From Pseudomonadota bacterium (GTDB lineage: Bacteria; Pseudomonadota; Alphaproteobacteria; Rhizobiales; Devosiaceae), in NCBI GenBank assembly GCA_023393475.1, contig JAEWLC010000098.1:1-46588 (forward strand): a DNA stretch of 46,588 bases, given 5' to 3'. The stretch's first letter is position 1, and every line of letters starts with the position of its first letter. Below the pieces are notes generated by a model. That model was not told the DNA's origin and searched no databases. It saw only the letters and a program-made list of their open reading frames with translations. Below are positions 33,159 through 41,404 of this stretch, one piece after another. The position numbers and the translations under genes were made by a program.

Positions 33159-33851
33159 TCAGCCGTCCAGAACGTCGACGCCTGCCGGGCCGGCGACGTA
33201 GGCCTTCCGGCAGAGGCCGATGAACAGCCCGTGCTCGACGACCCCGGGGATGTCGGCCAGAGCCTTCGCCAGCGCTTCTGGCCGAGGAATACGGCCAAAA
33301 GAAGCATCGAGAATCGCGTGTCCGCCGTCGGTGACGAATGGCACGCCGTCCGGACGCAGTCGGCGCTTCAGCTGCCCTTCGGCACCGAGATCGGCCATCA
33401 CCCGGCGGATCGCCGCATCGGTCGCGCCAAGCCCGAAGTGATTGACCTCGATCGGCAGCGGGAAGCGGCCAAGCGTCTCCACCAGCTTGCTGGAATCCGC
33501 GATCGCGATCATCCGCGCCGAGGCGGCTGCCACGATCTTTTCGCGCAGCAGCGCGCCGCCGCCACCCTTGATGAGCGCAAGGCCGGGCCCGATTTCGTCG
33601 GCCCCATCGACGGTGAGGTCCAGCTCGGGCGTCGCATCGAGATCGGTCAGCGGAATTCCGAGGCTTCGGGCCTGCGCGGCGGTCACTTCCGAGGTCGGCA
33701 CGCAGATCACATCGAGGCCACCCGCGACGGCTTCGCCGACCAGGTCGACGAAGTGCTTCGCAGTCGACCCCGTGCCAAGGCCGAGGCGCATGCCGCTCCT
33801 CACTTCAGCCATCGCAGCCTTGGCTGCCAGCCACTTCGGATCGTTGCTCAT
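33159..33851 (-). CDS. rpiA: Ribose-5-phosphate isomerase A
   Basis: Interconverts ribose 5-phosphate and ribulose 5-phosphate in the pentose phosphate pathway. 230 residues, family length. Motifs: GTGSTAKHF (26-34, phosphate binding), DGADE (82-86) and KGGGGALLREK (95-105, with the catalytic Glu 104). It is the first gene of the minus-strand group rpiA - DUF2059, and its divergent neighbour is an L,D-transpeptidase gene; the 237 bases between them must hold both promoters, with no motif I can name. Confidence 0.95.
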   Translation of the reverse strand: MSNDPKWLAAKAAMAEVRSGMRLGLGTGSTAKHFVDLVGEAVAGGLDVICVPTSEVTAAQARSLGIPLTDLDATPELDLTVDGADEIGPGLALIKGGGGALLREKIVAAASARMIAIADSSKLVETLGRFPLPIEVNHFGLGATDAAIRRVMADLGAEGQLKRRLRPDGVPFVTDGGHAILDASFGRIPRPEALAKALADIPGVVEHGLFIGLCRKAYVAGPAGVDVLDG

Positions 33852-34088
33852 CCCGGTGCTCCCTGTTGCCGGCGCACTAAGGGGAGCGGCTGCACCGTGT
33901 CAACCGCTCCATTTCACGCAGAGGTGAATGGAATGTCGCATCGGGGCAACACAATGTGGCGGGATTGTTAGGAGTTAGGCCGAATCGTGGCATCGGATGT
34001 TTGTTGGGCGTATGGAACGCTTTATCAACCATGCACGAGTGGCCCGGAGCAGCCGGCCGTATTCGTCAAGAGGCGCAGTTTGAAGAAC

Positions 34089-34679
34089 ATGTCCAAGAGC
34101 AGAGTTGCGGTTGCCGCCCTGGCGGCAATCCTGAGCTTGTCGCTGGTGGCCCCGGCCGCCGCGTCACGCGTCTACAACCCCGACACGAATGTGTGGGAAG
34201 AAGCTACGGCGGTGAAGGCCCGCAACAAGCGCGGCAGCCCGATCGCCAAGGCGATCGTCGACTACGAGACCTCGTACAAGGTCGGCACCGTCATCGTCGA
34301 GACGTCCGAGCGCCGCCTGTACCTGGTGCTCCCCGACGGCAAGGCCATGAAGTACGGCATTGGCGTCGGCCGCGACGGCTTCCGCTGGTCGGGCCAGCAC
34401 CGCATCACCCGCGTTGCCGAGTGGCCGGGTTGGACGCCGCCGGCGCAGATGCGCAAGCGTGTTCCCGATCTGCCGGCCTATATGCCAGGCGGCCCGGACA
34501 ACCCGCTCGGGGCGCGTGCGCTCTATATCGGCTCGACGCTCTACCGCATTCACGGCACGTCCGAGCCGTGGACCATCGGTCAGGCCGTGTCGTCGGGTTG
34601 CATTCGCCTCACCAACGAGGATGTGACCGACCTCTACGAGCGCGTGAAGGTCGGCGCGCTGGTGGTCGTTCACCAGTAG
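34089..34679 (+). CDS. L,D-transpeptidase (YkuD domain)
   Basis: Periplasmic peptidoglycan enzyme forming 3-3 cross-links or attaching proteins to the wall. 196 residues: signal peptide to about 26 (APAAAS), a short linker, and a YkuD domain from about 66 with RLYLVLPDGKAMKYGIGVGRDGFRWSG, then H155 (RIHGTSEP) and the catalytic C171 in SSGCIRL. It has no LysM or SH3 domain, so it is the minimal secreted form common in Hyphomicrobiales, where such enzymes are numerous. ATG 34089 starts a standard signal peptide; longer upstream starts add an unlikely leader. It ends at a strong terminator. Confidence 0.93.
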   Translation: MSKSRVAVAALAAILSLSLVAPAAASRVYNPDTNVWEEATAVKARNKRGSPIAKAIVDYETSYKVGTVIVETSERRLYLVLPDGKAMKYGIGVGRDGFRWSGQHRITRVAEWPGWTPPAQMRKRVPDLPAYMPGGPDNPLGARALYIGSTLYRIHGTSEPWTIGQAVSSGCIRLTNEDVTDLYERVKVGALVVVHQ

Positions 34680-34704
34680 GCCAGCAGCGTTCGCTTGCGA
34701 TTGC

Positions 34705-34734
34705 AGGGCCGGTCCGCGCGACCGGCCCTTTTTT
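34705..34734 (+). terminator. Rho-independent terminator after the L,D-transpeptidase gene
   Basis: AGGGCCGGTC (34705-34714) pairs with GACCGGCCCT (34720-34729) around CGCGC, followed by TTTTT. It separates the transpeptidase gene from moaA, which starts 29 bases later. Confidence 0.9.
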
Positions 34735-34762
34735 ATTGCGCCCACCGGCGGTATGAGAGGTC

Positions 34763-35803
34763 ATGTCTCTGACATTGCTCGAACAGCCAGATATTGCGCC
34801 GCGCTCGGTGGACCGGCCGCTGATCGACCGCTACGGCCGACAGATCACCTATCTGCGGGTCTCGGTTACCGACCGATGCGATTTCCGCTGTGTCTACTGC
34901 ATGAGCGAGCACATGACCTTCCTGCCCAAGAAGGACGTGCTGAGCTTTGAGGAGATCGACCAGATCGTCACCGCCTTCGTCGCCCGCGGCGTGAGGAAGG
35001 TGCGGCTGACCGGTGGCGAGCCACTGGTGCGGCGCGACATCATGGAACTGGTCGAAAAGATCGGCGGACACCTTGGGCAAGGGCTCGAGGAAGTTACGCT
35101 CACCACGAATGGCAGCCAGTTGCGACGCCATGCGGAAGGGCTGGCCCGAGCAGGGGTGAAGCGACTCAACGTGTCGCTCGATACGCTCGACGAGAAGCGC
35201 TTCACCGAGATCACGCGGCGGGGACGTATTGCCGATGTGCTCGACGGGATCGACGCCGCCGAAGCCGCCGGGCTCAAGATCAAGATCAACATGGTCGCCA
35301 TGCGCGGCGTCAACGAGGACGAGATCGAGCCGATGCTGCACTGGGCGCACGGCCGGGGCTTCGGGCTGACGCTGATCGAAGGCATGCCGCTGGGCGAGGT
35401 CGGTATCGACCGCGTCGACACCTACCTGCCGCTCAAGGAAATGCGCGAGCGGCTCAAGACGCGCTACACGCTGGAGCCAACCGCGCATCGCAGCGGCGGG
35501 CCGGCGCGCTACGATCGGGTCGCCGAAACGGGCGGCCTGATCGGCTTCATCACCCCGATGAGCCACAATTTTTGCGAGAGCTGCAATCGCGTGCGCCTGA
35601 CCGCGACCGGCCAGCTCTACATGTGCCTCGGGCAGGACGACATGGTGGACCTGAGGGCCGCGATCCGCGACGGCGGGGCGGAGGCGCTCGATGCAGCGCT
35701 GGACCACGCCATGCTGCTCAAGCCCAAGGGGCACGACTTCGTGCTGGACCGCGACCACACGGCGCCGGCGCTGGGCCGGCACATGAGTGTCACGGGCGGC
35801 TGA
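34763..35803 (+). CDS. moaA: GTP 3',8-cyclase MoaA
   Basis: Radical-SAM enzyme for the first step of molybdenum cofactor synthesis. 346 residues: SAM cluster C39-C43-C46 (RCDFRCVYC), TGGEP (83-87), second cluster cysteines C271, C274 and C288 (FCESCNRVRL ... MCLGQ), and the C-terminal GG (345-346) required for activity. No other moa, moe or mog genes are adjacent in the window, so it stands apart from the rest of its pathway here. It converges on the SDR gene with only 7 bases between stops and no terminator. Confidence 0.96.
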   Translation: MSLTLLEQPDIAPRSVDRPLIDRYGRQITYLRVSVTDRCDFRCVYCMSEHMTFLPKKDVLSFEEIDQIVTAFVARGVRKVRLTGGEPLVRRDIMELVEKIGGHLGQGLEEVTLTTNGSQLRRHAEGLARAGVKRLNVSLDTLDEKRFTEITRRGRIADVLDGIDAAEAAGLKIKINMVAMRGVNEDEIEPMLHWAHGRGFGLTLIEGMPLGEVGIDRVDTYLPLKEMRERLKTRYTLEPTAHRSGGPARYDRVAETGGLIGFITPMSHNFCESCNRVRLTATGQLYMCLGQDDMVDLRAAIRDGGAEALDAALDHAMLLKPKGHDFVLDRDHTAPALGRHMSVTGG

Positions 35804-35810
35804 CGCTACC

Positions 35811-36581
35811 TCACCTGGCGGTATAGCCGCCGTCGATCACCAGCACTTCGCCGGTCACGTAGCCGCTTGCCGCGCTGCAGAGGTAGAGGGCCGCGGCGCC
35901 GATATCCATTGCGGAGCCGGGCCGTTTCATCGGGGTCATGTCGCGCCAGATCGGTCCCCAGACGGGGTCGGCGAGGCCGCCATTAGTCATGTCCGTGGTG
36001 ATATAGCCGGGCGCGATGGCGTTCACGCGGATGCCCTCCTCGGCGTAGTCCGACGCGAGGCTCTTGGTCAGCATGTGAACTGCGGCCTTCGAGGCGTTGT
36101 AGGCCGCCTGCGGCTGCGGGATGTTGGAGATCAGCCCCGAGATCGAGCCGATATTGAGGATGACGCCGCTCTTCTGCCGGCGCATCGGACCGAGAGCCGC
36201 CTGGCAGGCGCGGAACACGCTGTCGAGGTTGATGTCCATCAGCCGGCGATAGAGCTCGGGCGAGAAGCTGTGCGTGTCGCCATGCTGCGCCACGCCGGCA
36301 TTGTTGACGAGGATGTCGAGCTTGCCGCCGCCGAGTTGCACCGCCTCCTCGACCAGCCGCGCGGGAACGGCGGGGTCCTGCACGTCGCCCTGGATGTAGT
36401 CGACCTTGTGCCCAGCGTCGCGGAAGCGGGCGACCACATCGGGCTTGGGCACCTTGGATGAGAGGATCACGTGGGCGCCGGCGTCTGCCAGCGCTTCGAC
36501 TATGCCGAGGCCGATGCCGCGGGTGGCGCCGGTTACCAGCGCCGTCTTGCCGTCCAGTCGAAACAGGTCGAAGACCGTCAC
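35811..36581 (-). CDS. Short-chain dehydrogenase/reductase
   Basis: 256 residues, classical SDR: TGATRGIG (17-24) nucleotide site, NNAG (92-95), catalytic Ser near 145, Y160-K164 (YNASK), and the GYTAR C-terminus. The sequence is closest in feel to sugar-alcohol or gluconate 5-dehydrogenases, but the substrate is not certain. The start is a GTG with GGAGGAAAG just upstream. It follows the GMC oxidoreductase gene by 11 bases on the same strand, so the two form an operon, most likely in oxidation of an alcohol or polyol. Confidence 0.9.
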   Translation of the reverse strand: MTVFDLFRLDGKTALVTGATRGIGLGIVEALADAGAHVILSSKVPKPDVVARFRDAGHKVDYIQGDVQDPAVPARLVEEAVQLGGGKLDILVNNAGVAQHGDTHSFSPELYRRLMDINLDSVFRACQAALGPMRRQKSGVILNIGSISGLISNIPQPQAAYNASKAAVHMLTKSLASDYAEEGIRVNAIAPGYITTDMTNGGLADPVWGPIWRDMTPMKRPGSAMDIGAAALYLCSAASGYVTGEVLVIDGGYTAR

Positions 36582-36592
36582 TCTTTCCTCCC

Positions 36593-38239
36593 TCAGTGAA
36601 TTGCACCCGGCTCGGGCCGATCGAGCCCGAGGATGAAATCGGCGCAGCGGTCGCCCAGCATCATGGCCGGCGCCGTGGTGTTGCCGGCGTTGATATTGGG
36701 CACCGCCGACATGTCGGAAACCCTAAGGTTTTCAATGCCCCGGACGCGCAGGCGAGCGTCGAGAACCGCCATCGGGTCGCCGTCGGCGCCCATCCTGGCC
36801 GTGCTTGCGGGGTGGTAGTTGGTCTTGACGAAACGGCGGCAGTGGTCGGCCATCATCTCATCGCTGGGATTGGGGTCGTCAGGGGCAATGACCTTCTCGA
36901 CGCGCTTGCCGAGCGGGCCCGACATCAGCACTTCGCGGAAGAAGCGCTGGCCGGCGACCATAACCTTCATGTCGTCGGCATCGGCCAGAAGTCGGGGTGA
37001 AACGCGGGGCATGTCCCCCGGATTGTCCGACCGAAGCTCGACAAAGCCGCGCGACTTCGGCTTCACCAGAACGGTGGTGATGGTGACGCCGTAGGTATCG
37101 TCGAAAACCTTGAGCAGGTCGCGGTCGAGATAGACGATCGGCACGCAGAAGGCCTGGATCGATGGCGGGGCATCGCGATCGAGCGGATTGATGAACGCCC
37201 CCGCCTCGAAGCCGGCCGACAGGATCGGGCCGTTGCCGAACAGCTTGAAGTTGAGCCCGTTCTTCAGCATCCGCCAGCCGACGCCCTGCCGGTAGTAGCC
37301 ATAGGGACCGTTGGCGACGGAGATGACCGGGACCTCGGGGTGGTCGATGAGGTTCTGGCCGACGCCCGGCAGGTCGGCGATGACGTCGATACTGTGCTGG
37401 CGCAGGTGCGCGGCGGGACCGAGCCCCGACAGCATCAGCAGCTTGGGGGTAACCAGCGCGCCTGCGCTGAGGACGATGTCGCCCTTCGAATGGACGGTGT
37501 GCTCGACGCCGCTCGCGTCCTTGTAGGTGACGCTGACCGCCCTGCCCTTTTCGATGTTGATGCGCTGCACCGCGGCGCGGAGGCGGACGGTCAGCCGAGG
37601 ATCGTCCTTCAGCGGCTCGACGTAGGCGTAGGCGGCGCTCGAGCGCTTACCCTTGCGATTCATGAACTGGTAGAAGCCAACGCCGCGCTGGGTCGGGCCA
37701 TTGAAGTCGTTGGTGAGCGGCTCGCCCATGAGCTGCACGCTCTGGACGAACCAGCGCGACACGTCGTCGACATGGCCGGGGTCGGAGACGAGCAGCGGGC
37801 CGTCGCTGCCGTGGTAGTCGTTGGCGATGCGATTGTTGCCCTCGATGCGTCGAAAATGCCCGAGGACGGTGTTCCAGTCCCAGCTGGCGCCGTCATTGTT
37901 GCCGCGCAGGATCTCGTCCCACTCGTTGTAGTCCGAAGGCCGGCCGCGCATGTAGACCTGCGCATTGACCGAGGTGCCGCCGCCGAGCACGTTTCCCTGC
38001 GGGATGTCGTGCACGCGGCCCTTCAGGTGCTCCTGCGGCTCGGTGTGGTGGTACGTCATGTATTTGGAGCCGTTGATCAGCTTGAAGATGCCGGGCGGCA
38101 TGTCGAGCAGCGGATGGTGGTGCGAATAGCCCGCCTCGAGCAGCAGCACGCGGCGGTCGCCGTCCGTCACCAACCGCGCCGCGGCAACACAGCCGGACGC
38201 TCCGCCTCCGATCACGATGTGATCGAATTCCTCCCGCAT
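36593..38239 (-). CDS. GMC-family FAD oxidoreductase (choline/alcohol dehydrogenase type)
   Basis: 548 residues. FAD site GGGASG (11-16) in DHIVIGGGASGCVAAARL, the GMC motif GNVLGGGTSVNAQVYMRG, a second GMC signature SAGALVTPKLLMLSGLGP, and the active-site His in NYHPASTARMG followed by the Asn of NINAGNTTAP. Family members oxidise choline, alcohols or glucose. ATG 38239 has GAGGGGGCGTC directly upstream. It lies first in a two-gene operon with the SDR gene, divergent from a PAS-HTH regulator across 224 bases. Substrate unknown; choline dehydrogenase is possible, but betA partners (betB, betI) are absent. Confidence 0.92.
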   Translation of the reverse strand: MREEFDHIVIGGGASGCVAAARLVTDGDRRVLLLEAGYSHHHPLLDMPPGIFKLINGSKYMTYHHTEPQEHLKGRVHDIPQGNVLGGGTSVNAQVYMRGRPSDYNEWDEILRGNNDGASWDWNTVLGHFRRIEGNNRIANDYHGSDGPLLVSDPGHVDDVSRWFVQSVQLMGEPLTNDFNGPTQRGVGFYQFMNRKGKRSSAAYAYVEPLKDDPRLTVRLRAAVQRINIEKGRAVSVTYKDASGVEHTVHSKGDIVLSAGALVTPKLLMLSGLGPAAHLRQHSIDVIADLPGVGQNLIDHPEVPVISVANGPYGYYRQGVGWRMLKNGLNFKLFGNGPILSAGFEAGAFINPLDRDAPPSIQAFCVPIVYLDRDLLKVFDDTYGVTITTVLVKPKSRGFVELRSDNPGDMPRVSPRLLADADDMKVMVAGQRFFREVLMSGPLGKRVEKVIAPDDPNPSDEMMADHCRRFVKTNYHPASTARMGADGDPMAVLDARLRVRGIENLRVSDMSAVPNINAGNTTAPAMMLGDRCADFILGLDRPEPGAIH

Positions 38240-38463
38240 GACGCCCCCTCCAGAGCTGCCGGCATCCTCCATGCCGGCGGGGCGTAGCCGCCCGCTTCGG
38301 GCACAATAGCCGGAGCGGGACAAAAGTCGATCCGGGGCGGGACGAGAACTCGCTTCGAGTTGATCTGCATCAAACTGAACTTTGCCGATGTGCTGTGGAG
38401 TCGTGGCGACGGGTGGCCGGACCGCCGACCCGTCGCCGTGGAGGGAGACGGCTGCGAGGACAG

Positions 38464-39156
38464 ATGTCCAACCAGCACACCTGTGCACTCTATTGGGGCC
38501 GATCCGGAGGCGACGAACTCGTGACCGAACAGGAAGTGACGCAGCGCAACAGAGAGACGCTTGCCCGGGCTGAGGACCGGGGCAGCATCGGAAGCTGGAG
38601 CTGGGAGGCAGGGCAGAACCGCGTAGAGTGGTCGGCGGGGCTGTACCGGCTCGCCGGATACCTGCCGCACGCGATCACGCCGACGCTGGAATCGTGCCGA
38701 AGGCTGGTGCATCCGGATGACCTCGCGTCGGTACCGGACTGGGGCATGGCGCTGGCCAGCGAGTGGCTGGACGACCGCGTCTTCCGCGTCGTGCGGGCAG
38801 ACGGGGTTGTTCGTCGCGTGCGGCTTCACGGCCGTGCCGTTCGGGATGGGCACGGGACGCTGCTCGGCGCCAGCGGCATCTGCATCGACGTGACCGACAG
38901 GACTGCGAGCGTGGTCCGCGAGGATGCAGGCCTGACCCATGCCCAGGTCCGGGCCGCACGCGCCTATCTCGGCTGGACGGCGATGCAGCTGGCGGCGAAG
39001 GCGGGCGTATCCTTTTCGACGGTGCGGCGGGTGGAAATGCCCGGACCGCGGGCAGTCCGCGATGAGAACCTCGACGCCATCCGCGAGGCGTTCACCCGAT
39101 CAGGCGTTCGTTTCGTGGTTCACGACGACGGGGCGACGGGTATCGCTGGGCGCTAG
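38464..39156 (+). CDS. PAS domain - helix-turn-helix (XRE-type) regulator
   Basis: 230 residues in two parts. A PAS/PAC region (about 20-150) begins RNRETLARAEDRGSIGSWSWEAGQNRVEWSAGLYRLAGY and ends GASGICIDVTDR. A C-terminal XRE-like HTH (about 157-205) reads LTHAQVRAARAYLGWTAMQLAAKAGVSFSTVRRVE, then a short tail (FTRSGVRFVVHDDG). This fuses signal sensing with DNA binding in one chain. The start at 38464 has GAGG five bases upstream; GTG 38521 is an alternative. It faces the GMC-SDR operon, its probable target. Its last four bases overlap the convergent hydrolase gene. Confidence 0.85.
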   Translation: MSNQHTCALYWGRSGGDELVTEQEVTQRNRETLARAEDRGSIGSWSWEAGQNRVEWSAGLYRLAGYLPHAITPTLESCRRLVHPDDLASVPDWGMALASEWLDDRVFRVVRADGVVRRVRLHGRAVRDGHGTLLGASGICIDVTDRTASVVREDAGLTHAQVRAARAYLGWTAMQLAAKAGVSFSTVRRVEMPGPRAVRDENLDAIREAFTRSGVRFVVHDDGATGIAGR

Positions 39157-40037
39157 CCGAGATAGCGGGAGAAGAAGGCGAGGGTCGCCGCGCGCATGCG
39201 CTCCGTCTCGCGATGCCCGACTCCGGGCTCTGAGACGCGCTCCAGCCGGTCCGCTACTCCTGCATACGCGGCGCTGGTCTCGGCCCAGGCCCGTTCGACC
39301 GCCAGCGGCGGCGTCAGGGCGTCGGCCTCGCCGATACAGATCAGTTGCGGGCGCGGCGCGACCAGCGCGCCGATCGCCCCGGCATCGGCCTCGCTCAGGA
39401 GGCCCGGCACGACCAGATAGACCCCATGACCATCATGGGCGCCAAGCTCGATCATGGTCCGCAGGTCCGCAAAGCAACAGAGATGCGCCACGGCCGCGAT
39501 GCGCTCATCCATGGCCGCCAGCCAGTAGCTGAGCGTACAGCCCATGGAGATGCCTAAGGCGCCGATACGGGCGGGATCCACATCGGGGCGCGAGGCGAGA
39601 TAGGTGAGCGCGGCGGAGTGATCGCAGAGCATCTGCCCGAACAAGCCCTTGCCGTACCAGAGCAGCGCCTTCGACGCGTAGGCCTCGGAGACGGTCGCGC
39701 GGGTACCGAAGACCGGCATGTCGATGCAGAGGGTGACGTAGCCCGCCCGGGCGAAGGCCGGGCCGGGCGGATCGAGCAGGTATTCGCGGCCATCCAGCAG
39801 TTCGTCGGCGCCGATGTGATAGAGGCCGCCATGCGAATGTCCGTAGAGGATCGCCGGCAACCGGCCGGTGGCATTGGCCGGCCGCGTGACGATGCCGCGC
39901 ACTTCGGCACCGCCAAGGCTCAGCGTCAGGTGCTCGACGACGAAATCGCCGCGGCTTTCGGTCCGGCTCGACTGCAGCGCCACCGGCGGCTCGTCGAGCC
40001 CCACGAGCTCGCGCAGCCTTTCCCGCGTGACGGCCAT
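39153..40037 (-). CDS. Alpha/beta hydrolase (dienelactone-hydrolase-like)
   Basis: 294 residues. Nucleophile elbow GISMG (about 165-169, Ser in ALGISMGCTLSYW), HGHSHGG oxyanion-type loop near 68-71, Asp in CIGEADALTPP and the His of GVGHRETE. This fits the DLH/acetyl-xylan-esterase-like group of soluble serine hydrolases; the substrate is unknown. It lies one base downstream of the Lrp-type gene stop, so the two form an operon and the regulator probably controls it. No signal peptide. Confidence 0.85.
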   Translation of the reverse strand: MAVTRERLRELVGLDEPPVALQSSRTESRGDFVVEHLTLSLGGAEVRGIVTRPANATGRLPAILYGHSHGGLYHIGADELLDGREYLLDPPGPAFARAGYVTLCIDMPVFGTRATVSEAYASKALLWYGKGLFGQMLCDHSAALTYLASRPDVDPARIGALGISMGCTLSYWLAAMDERIAAVAHLCCFADLRTMIELGAHDGHGVYLVVPGLLSEADAGAIGALVAPRPQLICIGEADALTPPLAVERAWAETSAAYAGVADRLERVSEPGVGHRETERMRAATLAFFSRYLG

Positions 40038-40038
40038 G

Positions 40039-40518
40039 CTACTTGTCGTCGTCGGTGACGATGGCGAACTCGAGCGGCAGGGCGGTGGTGTACTTGATCT
40101 GGCCCATGGCGAAGGACGAGCTGACGTCGGTCAGCGCGATCTTGCTGATCAGCTTCTTGTAGAAGGAATCGTAGGCGCCGATGTCAGGCACCACGACGCG
40201 CAGCAGGTAATCCACCTCGCCGCTCATGCGGTAGAACTCCACCACCTCGGTGAAGTCCTCGACCACTGCGGCGAATTTCCGCATCCAGGCTTCGTTATGC
40301 TCGTTGGTGCGCACCGAGACGAACACGGTCACGCCGGCATTGATCTTGGCGGGGTCGAGCACGGCGACGCGTGCCTTGATGATCCCGTCCTCTTCCATCT
40401 TCTGGATTCGGCGCCAGCACGGCGTGGTGGAGAGGCCAACCTTGCGACCAATTTCGGCAACAGGAGTGGTTGCGTCCTTCTGCAGGAGCGCCAGAATCTT
40501 GCGGTCGATCTTGTCCAA
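40039..40518 (-). CDS. Lrp/AsnC-family transcriptional regulator
   Basis: 159 residues. The HTH (about 4-50) reads IDRKILALLQKDATTPVAEIGRKVGLSTTPCWRRIQKMEEDGIIK; the RAM domain follows with VEFYRMSGEVDYLLRVVVPDIGAYDSFY. The TPCWRR recognition helix and the length are those of true Lrp-like proteins. It heads an operon with the alpha/beta hydrolase. A directly repeated ATTGCGCG pair lies in its leader. Confidence 0.93.
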   Translation of the reverse strand: MDKIDRKILALLQKDATTPVAEIGRKVGLSTTPCWRRIQKMEEDGIIKARVAVLDPAKINAGVTVFVSVRTNEHNEAWMRKFAAVVEDFTEVVEFYRMSGEVDYLLRVVVPDIGAYDSFYKKLISKIALTDVSSSFAMGQIKYTTALPLEFAIVTDDDK

Positions 40519-40543
40519 AGCGATAGCAGCTCCCAGAAATCAG

Positions 40544-40569
40544 ATTGCGCGATTGCCGCAAATTGCGCG
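40544..40569. promoter_or_regulatory. Direct repeat in the lrp leader
   Basis: ATTGCGCG occurs at 40544-40551 and again at 40562-40569, 18 bases apart, 26-51 bases upstream of the Lrp-type start codon. Spacing near two helical turns could suit an oligomeric regulator binding one face. It may be chance in this GC-rich DNA. Confidence 0.25.
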
Positions 40570-40625
40570 CCCCAGCGCAAAGATGCACAGAGAAGGCGGC
40601 ATATGACGCAAATATCTTCTGGCTG

Positions 40626-41243
40626 TCAACTGGAGAACAGGCCTGCCAGCCAGGCCAGAAAACGCTCGAAACGGCTTGGATTTCCGCCCGGTTCGCCAGC
40701 CTTTGCGGTACGCCAGTCAGCCGGGCGATCAAAGCGGCCCTGCCAGATGCCGCGACGAGCCTTGCGGGCCTCGGATTCGGCCCGCAGGTAGCTGCCGGAG
40801 GCGACGGCGAGGCCGTCGCGGACCATTGCTTCGGCGATATCGGCGCCGCCTACCCGGCAGGTGGCCAGCAATCGGCCGTAGCGGTCGTGCCCCTCGCCGG
40901 CGCACGAGATCGTCTTGCCTCTGGTCAACTCGCGCATCCGCTCGTTAGCTGCACGACCGCAGTTCCAGTCCGCGCCGTCGGAGCGGCTGCAGGTCTGGTT
41001 CCACTCGGGCGCATCGAGCCCGGTGAGGCGGATGCGCTGCCCAGCGATTTCGATCGTATCGCCGTCGGCGACGCGCTCGACGGGGCCGGCGAGCGGTGCG
41101 TCGCCCAGCGAGAACGGCGCCTCCGGCAAGGCCGCATATATGCCAAGCGCGGCGAGCAGCAGGAGAACGACCAGCCAGGTGCCCCAGTTGATCCGGCTGC
41201 GCCGGGCAATCGGGTTACGGCGGCCATTGGCCCATGCCGGCAT
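40626..41243 (-). CDS. Thermonuclease-like (SNase-fold) protein with N-terminal membrane anchor
   Basis: About 205 residues. One hydrophobic segment (WGTWLVVLLLLAALGIYAAL) near the N-terminus acts as an anchor or signal. The SNase domain follows, with VADGDTIEIAGQRIRLTGLDAPE as the catalytic Asp/Arg region and HDRYGRLLATC as the second Arg-containing motif. Four cysteines in the domain (CSRSDGADWNC, ISCAG, ATCRVG) suggest disulfides and a periplasmic location. ATG 41243 is chosen; a TTG at 41351 would add 36 residues with no clear function. A related family is the nuclease-fold adenylate-processing proteins, so nuclease activity is likely but not certain. Confidence 0.8.
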   Translation of the reverse strand: MPAWANGRRNPIARRSRINWGTWLVVLLLLAALGIYAALPEAPFSLGDAPLAGPVERVADGDTIEIAGQRIRLTGLDAPEWNQTCSRSDGADWNCGRAANERMRELTRGKTISCAGEGHDRYGRLLATCRVGGADIAEAMVRDGLAVASGSYLRAESEARKARRGIWQGRFDRPADWRTAKAGEPGGNPSRFERFLAWLAGLFSS

Positions 41244-41320
41244 GACCGGATCGATGGCGGGTGGCCGTGGTCGTCTGCCATCGCTTTTCGACAATCGCGG
41301 CTCCCCGGTTTCACCCAAAC

Positions 41321-41328
41321 TTAACCAT
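41321..41328. promoter_or_regulatory. TTAACCAT, possible CtrA half-site before a PleC-like kinase
   Basis: TTAACCAT matches the strong half of the alphaproteobacterial CtrA site, 77 bases before the kinase start. No second TTAA half at the expected 7-base spacing is visible, so the site is partial at best. Confidence 0.25.
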
Positions 41329-41404
41329 GCCAAGCGTAGGTTTTTGCGCAAGCGTAGCGAGCGCGTTTTCTGCTCGTGCAGGTAGTTAGTTGAGTACGCG
41401 AGTA

